Below, one piece after another: positions 8,526 through 17,432 of a stretch of 64,000 nt of DNA. The translations under genes were made by a program, and so were the position numbers. Numbering within the stretch: position 1 is the first letter of the stretch; the number at the start of each line of letters is the position of its first letter. The stretch is from Azospirillum oleiclasticum (GTDB taxonomy: Bacteria; Pseudomonadota; Alphaproteobacteria; Azospirillales; Azospirillaceae). Location: the NCBI RefSeq assembly GCF_013423485.1, contig NZ_JABFFR010000021.1, positions 1 to 64,000 on the forward strand, read 5' to 3'. The notes below the pieces were generated by a model. It had not been told where the DNA came from. It made no database searches and saw nothing but the letters and a program-made list of their open reading frames with translations.

Positions 8526-9419
8526 GTGACCGCCAAACGCCCTGTCGCCAGCATGACCGGATTCGCTCGGACCGACGGCCATGGGGACGGCTATTCCTGG
8601 ACGCTGGAAGCCAAGAGCGTCAACGGACGCGGTCTGGACATCCGCTGCCGCATGCCGACCGGCTTCGACGGGATCGAGGCGATCGCCCGCGCCGAGATGC
8701 CCAAGCGCCTCGCGCGCGGCAATGTCAACCTGACCCTGTCGGTGACCCGCACCGCCGGCGTGTCCCAAGTCCGCATCAACCGCCCGCTGCTGGCCGAAGT
8801 CATCGCGCTCGCCCGGGAGATCGAGGGCGCCGGTGCCGCCCCGCCCCGGCTCGACGCGCTGCTCGCCATCCGCGGCATCATCGAGCCGGTGGAGGAGGAC
8901 GAGACCGAGGCCCGCGGCCGCATGGAGGAGTCGGTCCGCGCCGACCTCGCGCGCCTCATCGACGAGCTCGCCGCCGCCCGCGTTGCCGAGGGCAAGCGGC
9001 TGGCCGAGGTCCTCGCCGGGCATCTCGCGGAGATCGAGCGGCTGGTCGGGCTGGCCGCCTCCTGCGCCTCGACCCAGCCGGCCGCGCTGCGCGATAAGTT
9101 GCGGGCCCAGGTGATGGCCCTGCTCGACGCCATCCCCGCCATGGCGGAGGAGCGGCTGGCGCAGGAGGCAGCCCTGCTGATCGGCAAGGCCGACGTGCGG
9201 GAGGAACTGGACCGGCTGCGCGCCCACATCCAGGCGGCCCGCGACATGCTGGCGGAGGGTGGGGCCATCGGCCGCCGTCTCGATTTCCTGTGCCAGGAGT
9301 TCAACCGCGAAGCCAACACCCTCTGCTCCAAGTCGGCCGACGTCGAGCTGACGCGAATCGGGCTGTCGCTGAAAGCGTCGATCGAGCAGTTCCGCGAGCA
9401 GGTCCAGAACATCGAGTGA
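8526..9419 (+). CDS. yicC: YicC-family protein (putative endoribonuclease)
   Basis: A 297-residue cytoplasmic protein of the YicC/YloC family, members of which have been shown to act as endoribonucleases in E. coli. Diagnostic sequence includes SMTGFAR near the N-terminus, LEAKSVNGRGLDI and the C-terminal FLCQEFNREANTLCSKS. The middle is long and helical (about 120-230). I chose the GTG at 8526 because GAGG lies about 7 bases upstream; the ATG at 8553 would leave only MTGFAR. The next gene is gmk, the usual partner, 11 bases downstream. Confidence 0.93.
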   Translation: MTAKRPVASMTGFARTDGHGDGYSWTLEAKSVNGRGLDIRCRMPTGFDGIEAIARAEMPKRLARGNVNLTLSVTRTAGVSQVRINRPLLAEVIALAREIEGAGAAPPRLDALLAIRGIIEPVEEDETEARGRMEESVRADLARLIDELAAARVAEGKRLAEVLAGHLAEIERLVGLAASCASTQPAALRDKLRAQVMALLDAIPAMAEERLAQEAALLIGKADVREELDRLRAHIQAARDMLAEGGAIGRRLDFLCQEFNREANTLCSKSADVELTRIGLSLKASIEQFREQVQNIE

Positions 9420-9430
9420 GCGAGCGCATC

Positions 9431-10096
9431 ATGGCCATCCCCACCTCCCCCTTCGCCGCCGTCCCACGGCACATCGGCCGCCGCGGCCTGATGCTGGTGC
9501 TGTCCTCGCCGTCGGGCGCGGGCAAGACGACCATCTCGCGCCGTCTGCTCGACCGCGACCCGGGCATCACCATGTCGGTGTCGGTGACCACCCGCCCCAT
9601 GCGGCCGGGGGAGGTGCCGGGCACCGATTACTACTTCGTGGACCAGCCGGAGTTCAAACGGATGGCCGAGGGGCGCGAGTTGCTGGAATGGGCCAACGTC
9701 TTCGGCAATTTCTACGGCACCCCCCGCGGCCCGGTGGAAGGCGCCCTGCGGGAGGGGCGCGACGTGCTGTTCGACATCGACTGGCAGGGTACGCAGCAAC
9801 TCGCGGAGAACGCCCGCGACGACCTCGTCAGCATCTTTGTCCTGCCACCGTCGGCGGCGGAGCTGGAGCGCCGTCTGCGCGCCCGAGCACAGGATTCGGC
9901 CGAGGTCATCGCCCACCGTATGGCGAAAGCCAGTGACGAGATGAGCCACTGGGCGGAGTACGATTACGTCATCGTCAACCACGACGTGGACGAGAGCGTG
10001 CTGTCCGTGCAGTCCATCCTGCGCGCGGAGCGGCTGCGCCGCCGACGGCAGATCGGCCTGTCCGACTACGTCAAGACGCTCCAGTCCGGGCACTGA
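9431..10096 (+). CDS. gmk: guanylate kinase
   Basis: Phosphorylates GMP to GDP with ATP, essential for guanine nucleotide and ppGpp metabolism. It is 221 residues. The P-loop SPSGAGKTT is at about 26-34, the GMP-binding region follows in SVSVTTRPMRPGE, and then DYYFV and the lid region ERRLRARAQDS. The ATG at 9431 directly follows yicC, so it probably shares that transcript. Its last 26 bases overlap the 3' end of the convergent rsmA. Confidence 0.97.
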   Translation: MAIPTSPFAAVPRHIGRRGLMLVLSSPSGAGKTTISRRLLDRDPGITMSVSVTTRPMRPGEVPGTDYYFVDQPEFKRMAEGRELLEWANVFGNFYGTPRGPVEGALREGRDVLFDIDWQGTQQLAENARDDLVSIFVLPPSAAELERRLRARAQDSAEVIAHRMAKASDEMSHWAEYDYVIVNHDVDESVLSVQSILRAERLRRRRQIGLSDYVKTLQSGH

Positions 10097-10910
10097 CCGC
10101 CCGCGCCAGGGCGGCGAATCCGGCCACCGGCACCTCTTCCGCCCGCGCGGTGCCGTCCAGCCCGGCTTCGGCCAGCAGCGCCTCCGCGTCGCCCAGTGGC
10201 TTCAGGCTCTGCCGCAGCATCTTGCGGCGCTGGCCGAAGGCGGCGGCGGTGACCCGCTCCATGGTCTTCCAATCGGCCGGCTCCGGGTCGGGACGGGCGG
10301 TGAACTGCACGACGGTGGACTCGACCTTCGGCGGCGGCGTGAAGGCCTTCGCCGGCAGGTTGAACAGCACCTTCGCCTGCGCCCGCCATTGGGCGATCAC
10401 CGACAAACGGCCGTAGCTCTTGCTTCCCGGCTGCGCCACCAGCCGGTCGGCGACCTCCTTCTGGAACATCAGCGTCAGCCCGGCGAACGCATCGATGCGC
10501 TTCAGCCAGCCGAGCAGAAGGGGCGTCGCCACGTTGTACGGGAGATTGGCGACGATCGCCCGCGGGGCAGGAACAAGCTCGACCGGGTCCACCTCAAGCG
10601 CGTCGGCCTCCACGATGGTCAATCGGCCGGCGGACGCCTCGACAACATCCTGAAGGGCCCTGACAAAGCGGCTGTCCCGTTCCACCGCCACCACCGCTGC
10701 GGCGTCGGTCGCCAGCAACGCGCGGGTGAGCCCGCCCGGACCGGGCCCGACCTCCACCACCGTCACGCCGCGCAGATCCCCGGCCGAGCGCGCGATTCGG
10801 CCGGTCAGGTTCAGGTCGAGCAGGAAGTTCTGGCCCAGCGACTTGCGGGCATCGAGACCGTGCCGGGCGATCACGTCGCGCAGTGGCGGCAGGGCGTGCG
10901 GGTCGAACAC
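10071..10910 (-). CDS. rsmA: 16S rRNA (adenine1518/1519-N6)-dimethyltransferase
   Basis: Dimethylates two adjacent adenines at the 3' end of 16S rRNA during small-subunit assembly (KsgA). It is 279 residues. It has the KSLGQNFL entry (about 23-30), the SAM motif VEVGPGPGGLT (about 52-62) and the catalytic NLPYN at 122-126. The C-terminal helical domain contains FTPPPKVES. The start is GTG at 10910; no in-frame ATG is nearby. It overlaps gmk convergently by 26 bases. The alpha/beta hydrolase gene on the same strand is 10 bases upstream and may be co-transcribed. Confidence 0.97.
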   Translation of the reverse strand: MFDPHALPPLRDVIARHGLDARKSLGQNFLLDLNLTGRIARSAGDLRGVTVVEVGPGPGGLTRALLATDAAAVVAVERDSRFVRALQDVVEASAGRLTIVEADALEVDPVELVPAPRAIVANLPYNVATPLLLGWLKRIDAFAGLTLMFQKEVADRLVAQPGSKSYGRLSVIAQWRAQAKVLFNLPAKAFTPPPKVESTVVQFTARPDPEPADWKTMERVTAAAFGQRRKMLRQSLKPLGDAEALLAEAGLDGTARAEEVPVAGFAALARAVSARTGAS

Positions 10911-10920
10911 GACGATGATC

Positions 10921-11775
10921 TCAGCCCTCCGCGTTCAGGAACTGGGTGACGACGCCGATCTGCGAGTCATCCATGAGGGCCGGCGCATGGCCGACATGAG
11001 CGAATTCCGCCACGCGCGCCTTCGGACCCCGGGTCGCCATCTCCTCCGCCGTCTCCGCCAGCAGGATGTCCGAATCGGCGCCGCGCAGCACCAGCACCGG
11101 GCAGGTGATGCGATCCCACAGCGGCCACAGATCCACATTGCCGATCGGCTGTGCCTTGAAGGGTACGGCGATGCCGGGATCATAAGCGAGGCCGAAGCGC
11201 CCGTCCGGCCGCCGTCGGGCGCTGTGCTCCGCCAGATGGCGCCAGCATTCGTCGCTCAGCCTCCCGAACCCCATCAGCACGAAGCGCAGATAGGCCTCGA
11301 CTCCCGCAATGTCCTCCAGCACCGGGTCGCGACCAACGTAATCGGCGATCCGCTCCAACCCCTCCTTCGGGACGAGTGGACCGACGTCGTTGATGACGAG
11401 GCGGCGGATCGGGGAGTTCGGCTGTGCCGCCAGCATCATGCCGATCAGCCCGCCCATGGAGGTGCCCACCCAATCGACCTGCTCCACCCCAAGCCGCCCG
11501 ATCAGCACCGCCATGTCGGCAAGATACTGCGGGTAACCATAGAGCGCCGGGTTCGCAAGCCAGTCGCTCTTGCCGCGCCCGACCACGTCCGGGCATGCGA
11601 CCCGGTGTGTGTCCGCGAGCTTCAGCGCCAGCGCATCGAAGTCGCGGCCGTTCCGGGTCAGCCCATGCGCGCAGACCACCGTGCGGTCGGCATTCTCGCG
11701 CCCCCACTGGGTGTAGGCGATCCTGTGGAAGCCCACGGCGCTGAGCCCGAGCACGCTGCGCTGCGAATAGGGCAT
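10921..11775 (-). CDS. alpha/beta-hydrolase fold protein
   Basis: A 284-residue hydrolase. The nucleophile elbow GTSMGG places Ser106. The oxyanion-hole region is AHGLTRNGRDFD (about 36-47), an acid candidate lies in LRGADSDILL, and the catalytic His is in FAHVGHAPAL near the C-terminus. The cap region (about 145-205) is helical. The substrate is unknown; esterase or lactonase activity is most likely. The ATG at 11775 is set by a strong GGAGGAG RBS. It lies 10 bases upstream of rsmA on the same strand. Confidence 0.9.
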   Translation of the reverse strand: MPYSQRSVLGLSAVGFHRIAYTQWGRENADRTVVCAHGLTRNGRDFDALALKLADTHRVACPDVVGRGKSDWLANPALYGYPQYLADMAVLIGRLGVEQVDWVGTSMGGLIGMMLAAQPNSPIRRLVINDVGPLVPKEGLERIADYVGRDPVLEDIAGVEAYLRFVLMGFGRLSDECWRHLAEHSARRRPDGRFGLAYDPGIAVPFKAQPIGNVDLWPLWDRITCPVLVLRGADSDILLAETAEEMATRGPKARVAEFAHVGHAPALMDDSQIGVVTQFLNAEG

Positions 11776-11921
11776 CCCTGACTCCTCCCCGACCATGCGG
11801 ACCATCGATCGGCACCATGATAGGGATGGTGCACGCCGCGGTACAGCCTGTGGCAATCGGTCCACGCATCTCCATCTATCAGGGCCGGCGGAATGGATGG
11901 GATCAGAGGAGCCCCGACAGC

Positions 11922-14312
11922 ATGACCAGGCGGACATTGACCGTGACCGCGGCTCTGCTGGGCACCCTGTTGTTTCTGGCCGTCGCGGTTCCCTGCGCCT
12001 TGCTGCTGTGGATGCGCGCCGAGGTTCCGTCCGGCCGGGGCACACTGTCCATGCCGGGCCTGTCGGCGCCGGTGGAGGTGCTGCGCGACCGCAATGGCGT
12101 GCCCCACATCGTGGCATCAAACCTCGGCGATGCGTACTTCGCGCTCGGACATGCGCACGCTCAGGACCGCCTGTTCCAGATGGAGTTCATGCGGCGGGTC
12201 GGGGCCGGCCGGGTCGCGGAGGTTGTGGGCACACGCTTCGGCAGTTGGGCGGTCGATATCGACCGCATGATGCGGACGCTCGGCCTGTACCGCCGCACCG
12301 AGTCCAGCCTCGGCGCGCTGCCGCCGGAAACACGCACCGCGCTCGACCGCTACGCCGCCGGCATCAACGCGTATCTCACCACGCGACGCGAGGCCCTGCC
12401 CATCGAGTTCCAACTCCTGCGGCTGGAGCCGGAGCCATGGAGTCCGGCCGACAGCCTGGTGTGGGGCAAGCTGATGGCGCTCCAGCTCTCCGGCAACTAC
12501 CGGGAGGAGTTGCGCAACGCCCGTCTCCTCCGGACGCTTCCGCCCGAGCGGATCCGCGACCTCTACCCCGAAGCCCCGGCCGACTCGCCGGTGACGCTCG
12601 CATCCGAGCTGCGCGGACTGTCCTTCGACCACGCGCTGGCAACCCTGCCCGACCTTGGGCCGGATCTGGCGTCCAACGAGTGGCTGGTCGATGGGCGTGG
12701 TACGGCGACGGGCAAACCGATCCTTGCCAACGACCCGCATCTGGGGTTGGAAGCGCCCATCCTCTGGTACCTCGCGCGCATCGTCACACCGGAGCTGACC
12801 ATCGCCGGGGCCACCGTGCCCGGCGTGCCGATGCATGTGCTCGGCCACAACGGCCATATAGCGTGGGGCTTCACGACCACCCACAGCGACACACAGGACC
12901 TGTTCATCGAGCGCATCGATCCGCTGGATCCCGCCCGCTACCTGACGCCTGACGGGTCGGAACCCTTCCGCACGCGGCAAGAGGTGATCCGCGTTGCCGG
13001 ACAGCCGGACCTGACGATCACCGTGCGGGAGACTCGCCACGGTCCGGTGATCTCCGACGTGGATGGCAGCGCCGGGGCACCGGCCGGGCATGTGATCGCT
13101 CTTGCCTTCACCGGGCTGGCGGACGACGACACCACGGCCGGCGGTCTGCACCGCCTGAACCTCGCCCGCAACGTGGCGGAGGCGTCCGCTGCGCTGTCCC
13201 TGCACAAGGCTCCCCAGCAGAACGTCGTCTACACCGACAGCAAAGGCACCACCGCCTTCATGGCTCCGGCGCTGGTGCCGATCCGCCGAAAAGGCGACGG
13301 CCGCACCCCGGTGCCGGGATGGACCGGGGAGTATGATTGGATCGGCACAATCCCCTACGACGAGTTGCCCCGCGCCCTCGACCCACCATCCGGTCGGATC
13401 GTCAACGCCAACAACCGGGTGGTCGGCCCCGACTATCCCCACCGGCTGGCGAGTGAGTGGCCGGACCCCGTGCGTGCCCGCCGGATCGGCCAGATGCTCG
13501 ACAGCGATACGCCGCTGTCGGTCGAACGTGCAGCCATCCAGCAGATGGACGCCGTTTCCCTGCACGCCCGCGCGATCCTCCCGGTGCTCCTGACCACCAG
13601 GCCCGGCAACGAGCGGGAGGCGCAGGCGCTCGCTTTGCTGCGGTCGTGGGATGGCACCATGGCCCGCGACCGCGCGGAGCCGCTGATCTACGCGTGGTGG
13701 CTGCGCGAGCTGGTCCGACGCCTGACCGCCGACGAGTTGGGCGAGCTGTTCCCAGCCTACTGGGACTTGCGCGCCGAAGCGGCGCGCCACATGCTGACGG
13801 AGGCGCAAGGCTGGTGCGACGATGTGTCCACGTCGGCGAGTGAGACCTGCGCCGACGCGCTGTCGGCATCCCTCGCCACGGCGCTGGCGGCAATCACGAA
13901 AAGGCATGGGAACGACATGTCCGGCTGGTCCTGGGGGCTGGAGCACAAGGCGGCCCTGAACCATCGCCTTCTCGGGCGCGTTCCCGTTCTCGGGTCGCTG
14001 TTCGATCTGTCCGTCGCCACCGACGGCGATGCCCACACGGTCAACCGTGGGACCACGAAGGTTGCCTCGAGCGATGCTCCCTTCTCCCACGTCCACGGTC
14101 CGGGTTTCCGCGCGGTCTACGACCTCGCCGATCTCGACAACTCCCGCTTCGTGATCGCCACGGGCCAGTCGGGCAATCCTTTGTCCCCGCATTGGGGCGA
14201 TTTCGTAACGCTGTGGGCCAATGGCGGAGCGGTGACGCTCGCGGGCGACGCCAACCAACTGCGCGCCAGCGGCGCCACGCGCCTCCTTCTCACCCCGGAA
14301 CCGCAGCAATGA
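11922..14312 (+). CDS. penicillin-acylase family amidohydrolase (Ntn hydrolase)
   Basis: A 796-residue precursor with an N-terminal membrane/signal segment (about 8-30, ALLGTLLFLAVAVPCALLL), so it acts in the periplasm. The family matures by autocatalytic cleavage before a serine that becomes the N-terminal nucleophile. Here that is Ser251 in LASNEWLVDG, giving an alpha chain of about 220 residues and a beta chain of about 545. Other family marks are RDRNGVPHI, FALGHAHAQDRLFQME and WGFTTTHSDTQDL. Substrates could be acyl-homoserine lactones, penicillins or other N-acyl amides. The ATG at 11922 has AGAGGAG upstream. Its stop overlaps the start of the threonine ammonia-lyase gene. Confidence 0.92.
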   Translation: MTRRTLTVTAALLGTLLFLAVAVPCALLLWMRAEVPSGRGTLSMPGLSAPVEVLRDRNGVPHIVASNLGDAYFALGHAHAQDRLFQMEFMRRVGAGRVAEVVGTRFGSWAVDIDRMMRTLGLYRRTESSLGALPPETRTALDRYAAGINAYLTTRREALPIEFQLLRLEPEPWSPADSLVWGKLMALQLSGNYREELRNARLLRTLPPERIRDLYPEAPADSPVTLASELRGLSFDHALATLPDLGPDLASNEWLVDGRGTATGKPILANDPHLGLEAPILWYLARIVTPELTIAGATVPGVPMHVLGHNGHIAWGFTTTHSDTQDLFIERIDPLDPARYLTPDGSEPFRTRQEVIRVAGQPDLTITVRETRHGPVISDVDGSAGAPAGHVIALAFTGLADDDTTAGGLHRLNLARNVAEASAALSLHKAPQQNVVYTDSKGTTAFMAPALVPIRRKGDGRTPVPGWTGEYDWIGTIPYDELPRALDPPSGRIVNANNRVVGPDYPHRLASEWPDPVRARRIGQMLDSDTPLSVERAAIQQMDAVSLHARAILPVLLTTRPGNEREAQALALLRSWDGTMARDRAEPLIYAWWLRELVRRLTADELGELFPAYWDLRAEAARHMLTEAQGWCDDVSTSASETCADALSASLATALAAITKRHGNDMSGWSWGLEHKAALNHRLLGRVPVLGSLFDLSVATDGDAHTVNRGTTKVASSDAPFSHVHGPGFRAVYDLADLDNSRFVIATGQSGNPLSPHWGDFVTLWANGGAVTLAGDANQLRASGATRLLLTPEPQQ

Positions 14313-15523
14313 CCGTAACACTTGCCGACATCGAGTCGGCGGCCCGCCGGATCGACGGCCACCTGCCGCTCACCCCGGCGGAAGAGGCACCGCGCCTGTC
14401 GGAAGCAGCCGGCTGCTCGGTCTTTCTGAAGCTGGAAACGCAGCACCGCACGGGGGCCTTCAAGGAGCGCGGCGCGCTCAACAAGCTGCTGTCGCTCGGC
14501 CCCGACGAGCGCGCGGCCGGCGTGGTCGCCATGTCGGCCGGCAACCATGCCCAGGCGGTGGCCTGCCATGCGACACGGCTCGGCATCCGCTCGACCATCG
14601 TGATGCCGGCCTTCACCCCTTTCACCAAGGTGGAACGGACGGAGGCGCTGGGCGCCACCGTGCTGCTGAAGGGCGAGACGTTGAGCGACGCGGAGGCCTT
14701 CGCGCATGAGCTGGCGGCGCGCGAGGGCTGCCTGTTCGTCCATCCCTACGACGATCCTCTCATCATCGCGGGTCAGGGCACCGCGGGACTGGAATTCCTG
14801 CAGCAGGTGCCGGACCTCGATGCGCTCGTGATTCCGGTCGGCGGGGGCGGCCTGATCGGCGGAGTCGCGGTAGCCGCCAAGGCGCTGCGACCGGGCATCA
14901 CGGTCATCGGCGTGGAATGCGCCTTCTACCCCTCCATGCGTCAGGCGCTGGCGGGGGAGCCGGTTCGGTGCAGCGGAGCCACCATCGCCGAGGGCATCGC
15001 GGTCAAGGCACCGGGCCGTCACACTCTGGAGATCGCAAGACGGCTGGTGGATGAGATCCTGCTTGTGGACGAGGTGGCGCTGGAGCAGGCCGTCTATCAG
15101 CTCGCCACCGTGCAGAAGCTGGTGGTGGAGGGAGCCGGGGCCGCCGGCCTCGCGGCCGTCATGGCCGAACACGCGCGCTTTGCCGGACAGCGCGTCGGCA
15201 TCGTGATCAGCGGCGGCAACATCGACGCCCGCATCCTGTCCCAGGTGCTGGTGCGCGGGCTGGTGCGTGAAGGGCGCGTGGTGCGGCTGCGCATCGGCCT
15301 TGCCGACGTACCCGGCGCCCTCGCCACCGTTACCCGGCTGATCGCCGATGTCGGAGCGAACGTCGTGGAGGTCCACCACCAGCGCCTGTTCCAGGATGTG
15401 CCCGTCAAGATGGCCGAGATCGACGTTATCCTGGAGACCCGCGGCACCCGCCACCTCGCCCAGATCACGGACACGCTGACGACCGCCGGCTTCCCGACGG
15501 AACTGATGTCGGACGTGTCGTAG
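14309..15523 (+). CDS. ilvA: threonine ammonia-lyase (PLP-dependent), with ACT domain
   Basis: Deaminates threonine (and usually serine) to 2-oxobutyrate and ammonia. It is 404 residues. The PLP lysine is Lys52 in HRTGAFKERGA, the phosphate-binding loop is GGGGLIGG (about 178-185), and the C-terminal ACT-like domain starts at about 330 (RLRIGLADVPGALATVTRL). The size with one ACT domain fits the shorter TdcB/IlvA branch, so it may be catabolic or biosynthetic. The start ATG overlaps the acylase stop (ATGA), showing translational coupling. It converges on the flavin reductase gene with 4 bases between. Confidence 0.94.
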   Translation: MTVTLADIESAARRIDGHLPLTPAEEAPRLSEAAGCSVFLKLETQHRTGAFKERGALNKLLSLGPDERAAGVVAMSAGNHAQAVACHATRLGIRSTIVMPAFTPFTKVERTEALGATVLLKGETLSDAEAFAHELAAREGCLFVHPYDDPLIIAGQGTAGLEFLQQVPDLDALVIPVGGGGLIGGVAVAAKALRPGITVIGVECAFYPSMRQALAGEPVRCSGATIAEGIAVKAPGRHTLEIARRLVDEILLVDEVALEQAVYQLATVQKLVVEGAGAAGLAAVMAEHARFAGQRVGIVISGGNIDARILSQVLVRGLVREGRVVRLRIGLADVPGALATVTRLIADVGANVVEVHHQRLFQDVPVKMAEIDVILETRGTRHLAQITDTLTTAGFPTELMSDVS

Positions 15524-15527
15524 GTCC

Positions 15528-16007
15528 TTACGAGGCCAGTTCGGCGTAGGCGCCCCGGTAGTACAGCAGCGGGCGCCCGTCACGCGACGTCAATCCCTGC
15601 ACCCGCCCGACGATGATGATATGGTCACCGGCGTCGTGCATCGCCTCGCGCGTGCAATCCAGTGTGGCGAGGCAGCCGTCGAGGATTGGCGCACCGGTCA
15701 CGCCGGTGGTGACCGACAGCCCTGCGAAACGATCCTGCAGCGCACTGCGCGAGAAGCGCACCGACAGTTCTTTCTGGTCCTCCGCCAGCACATTCACGGC
15801 GAAGCTGTCGGCGGATGCCAGCGCATCGAAGGACTGCGCCGCCTTGCCCAGGCAATAGAGCACCAGTGGCGGATCGAGCGAGACGGAGGAGAAGGAATTC
15901 ACGGTGACGCCCACGGCGTGACCATCCGCCGATACAGCCGTGATCACCGCGATGCCCGTCGCGAAGCAGCCCAGCGCGCTGCGGAATTCCCGCGAATCGA
16001 AGTCCAT
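15528..16007 (-). CDS. flavin reductase family protein
   Basis: A 159-residue FMN-binding split-barrel protein that normally supplies reduced flavin to a two-component monooxygenase. Family marks are RSALGCFATGIAVIT near the start, NSFSSVSLDPPLVLYCL, FAVNVLAEDQ and the C-terminal HIIIVGRVQGL. No monooxygenase partner is close. Several in-frame starts exist (16007, 16022, 16031). I chose 16007 (MDFDSREFR), which matches where relatives begin; none has a strong RBS. Confidence 0.88.
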   Translation of the reverse strand: MDFDSREFRSALGCFATGIAVITAVSADGHAVGVTVNSFSSVSLDPPLVLYCLGKAAQSFDALASADSFAVNVLAEDQKELSVRFSRSALQDRFAGLSVTTGVTGAPILDGCLATLDCTREAMHDAGDHIIIVGRVQGLTSRDGRPLLYYRGAYAELAS

Positions 16008-16191
16008 CCTGCCCACGCCCATCGCAGCCATCGAAGTCAATGGCGGGATTAAAGCAAGGGTCCGGAGGGCGCAAGCCGAATCCAGGCGCGACGCATCCCG
16101 GTCTCCGGTGCAAGCAGTGTTAAAGGGATATTAATCAACACAGCCAATCATCACGCCACCAATACCGACCTCAGGGCCGCGCGTTCCGACC

Positions 16192-17280
16192 ATGGCAGCC
16201 AATCCGGGCGGCACCGAGCAGCCGATCATCATCAAGAAGAAGAAGGGCGGTCACGGCGGCCATCACGGCGGTGCGTGGAAGGTGGCCTACGCCGATTTCG
16301 TGACGGCCATGATGGCCTTCTTCCTGCTGCTCTGGCTCCTGAACGTCACGACGTCGGACCAGCGCAAGGGCATCGCCGATTATTTCGCCCCGGTCAGCGT
16401 CAGCCGCGAGAGCTCGGGTTCCGGCGGCGTCTTGGGAGGGCAGACCATCACCTCCCCTGGCGCGCAGATTTCCCCCTCCTCGCCGGTGTCGGCGGACGTT
16501 CCGGTGCAGGGTCAGCCGGGCTTCGCATCGCGCACCACCGACGATCCGCTCGACCCGACCGAAGAGAACACCCCGAAGCCCGGCGAGGGTCCGGGCCAGA
16601 ATTCCGCCCAGGGCCAGGCGGAGCAGAGCGGCAGCGAGACGCGCCGCGCGTATCAGGAGCGTCTGGAGGCGACGGCCAAGCAATTGGGCATTCCCGGCCA
16701 GAAGCCCGGCGAGCGGCTGTCCGATTTCGCCGAGCGGGTCGAGGAAGCCAAGGACAAGCTGATCGACGCGCAGACGGAGGCGAAACGGTTCCAACAGACC
16801 GCGACCGAGATCCGGCAGGCCATCCAGTCCGTGCCCGAGCTTGCTCCGCTCGCCCAGAACCTGATCATCGACCAGACGCCGGATGGTTTGCGCATCCAGA
16901 TCGTCGACCAGGATCGCGTGTCGATGTTCCCCGGCGGCTCCAGCCAGATGTTTCCCCAAACCCGCCAGCTCATCTCCCAGCTCGCCAAGGCATTGGGTAA
17001 ATTGCCCAACAAGCTCTCCATCAGCGGGCACACGGACGCGACCCCGTTCCCGGCCGGATCCAACCGCGACAACTGGGATCTTTCGGCCGAGCGGGCCAAC
17101 GCTATGCGCCGTGCGCTGGTTACCGACGGCATTCCCGAGTCCCGCATACAGGACGTGGTCGGCAAAGCGAGCCGCGATCTCCTCGTTCCCGATCAGCCGG
17201 GATCACCGCGCAATCGCCGCATCTCCATTGTGCTTTTGCGCGAAGCGCAGGCACCGGCTGCACAGCCGGGACGCAGTTGA
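16192..17280 (+). CDS. motB: flagellar motor protein MotB
   Basis: Stator protein that anchors the flagellar motor to peptidoglycan and carries protons with MotA. It is 362 residues. After a basic, His/Gly-rich cytoplasmic N-terminus comes one membrane helix, VAYADFVTAMMAFFLLLWLLN, holding the proton-carrying Asp35. A long acidic/Pro linker (about 75-220) follows. The C-terminal OmpA-like peptidoglycan-binding domain (about 225-350) contains SISGHTDATPF and LSAERANAMRRAL. motA is not in the window, which is unusual because motA and motB are often adjacent. Confidence 0.95.
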   Translation: MAANPGGTEQPIIIKKKKGGHGGHHGGAWKVAYADFVTAMMAFFLLLWLLNVTTSDQRKGIADYFAPVSVSRESSGSGGVLGGQTITSPGAQISPSSPVSADVPVQGQPGFASRTTDDPLDPTEENTPKPGEGPGQNSAQGQAEQSGSETRRAYQERLEATAKQLGIPGQKPGERLSDFAERVEEAKDKLIDAQTEAKRFQQTATEIRQAIQSVPELAPLAQNLIIDQTPDGLRIQIVDQDRVSMFPGGSSQMFPQTRQLISQLAKALGKLPNKLSISGHTDATPFPAGSNRDNWDLSAERANAMRRALVTDGIPESRIQDVVGKASRDLLVPDQPGSPRNRRISIVLLREAQAPAAQPGRS

Positions 17281-17432
17281 GCGACGATGCGTGCAACCAA
17301 CGTCAAAGTGCCGTTGCGTCGCACAATGGCGCCTGTTTGGACCTGTTCAAACCCGACGAAATCTGGTTCATACTCGCCGTCTCGTCATTGCCCGGAACGC
17401 AAGCGGAGCCGGGTCGGACAGCGGGGGGATCG

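Noticed and set aside
12117..14321. 734-residue minus-strand frame
   Set aside because: Complement of the penicillin-acylase gene; composition is biased and without recognisable motifs.
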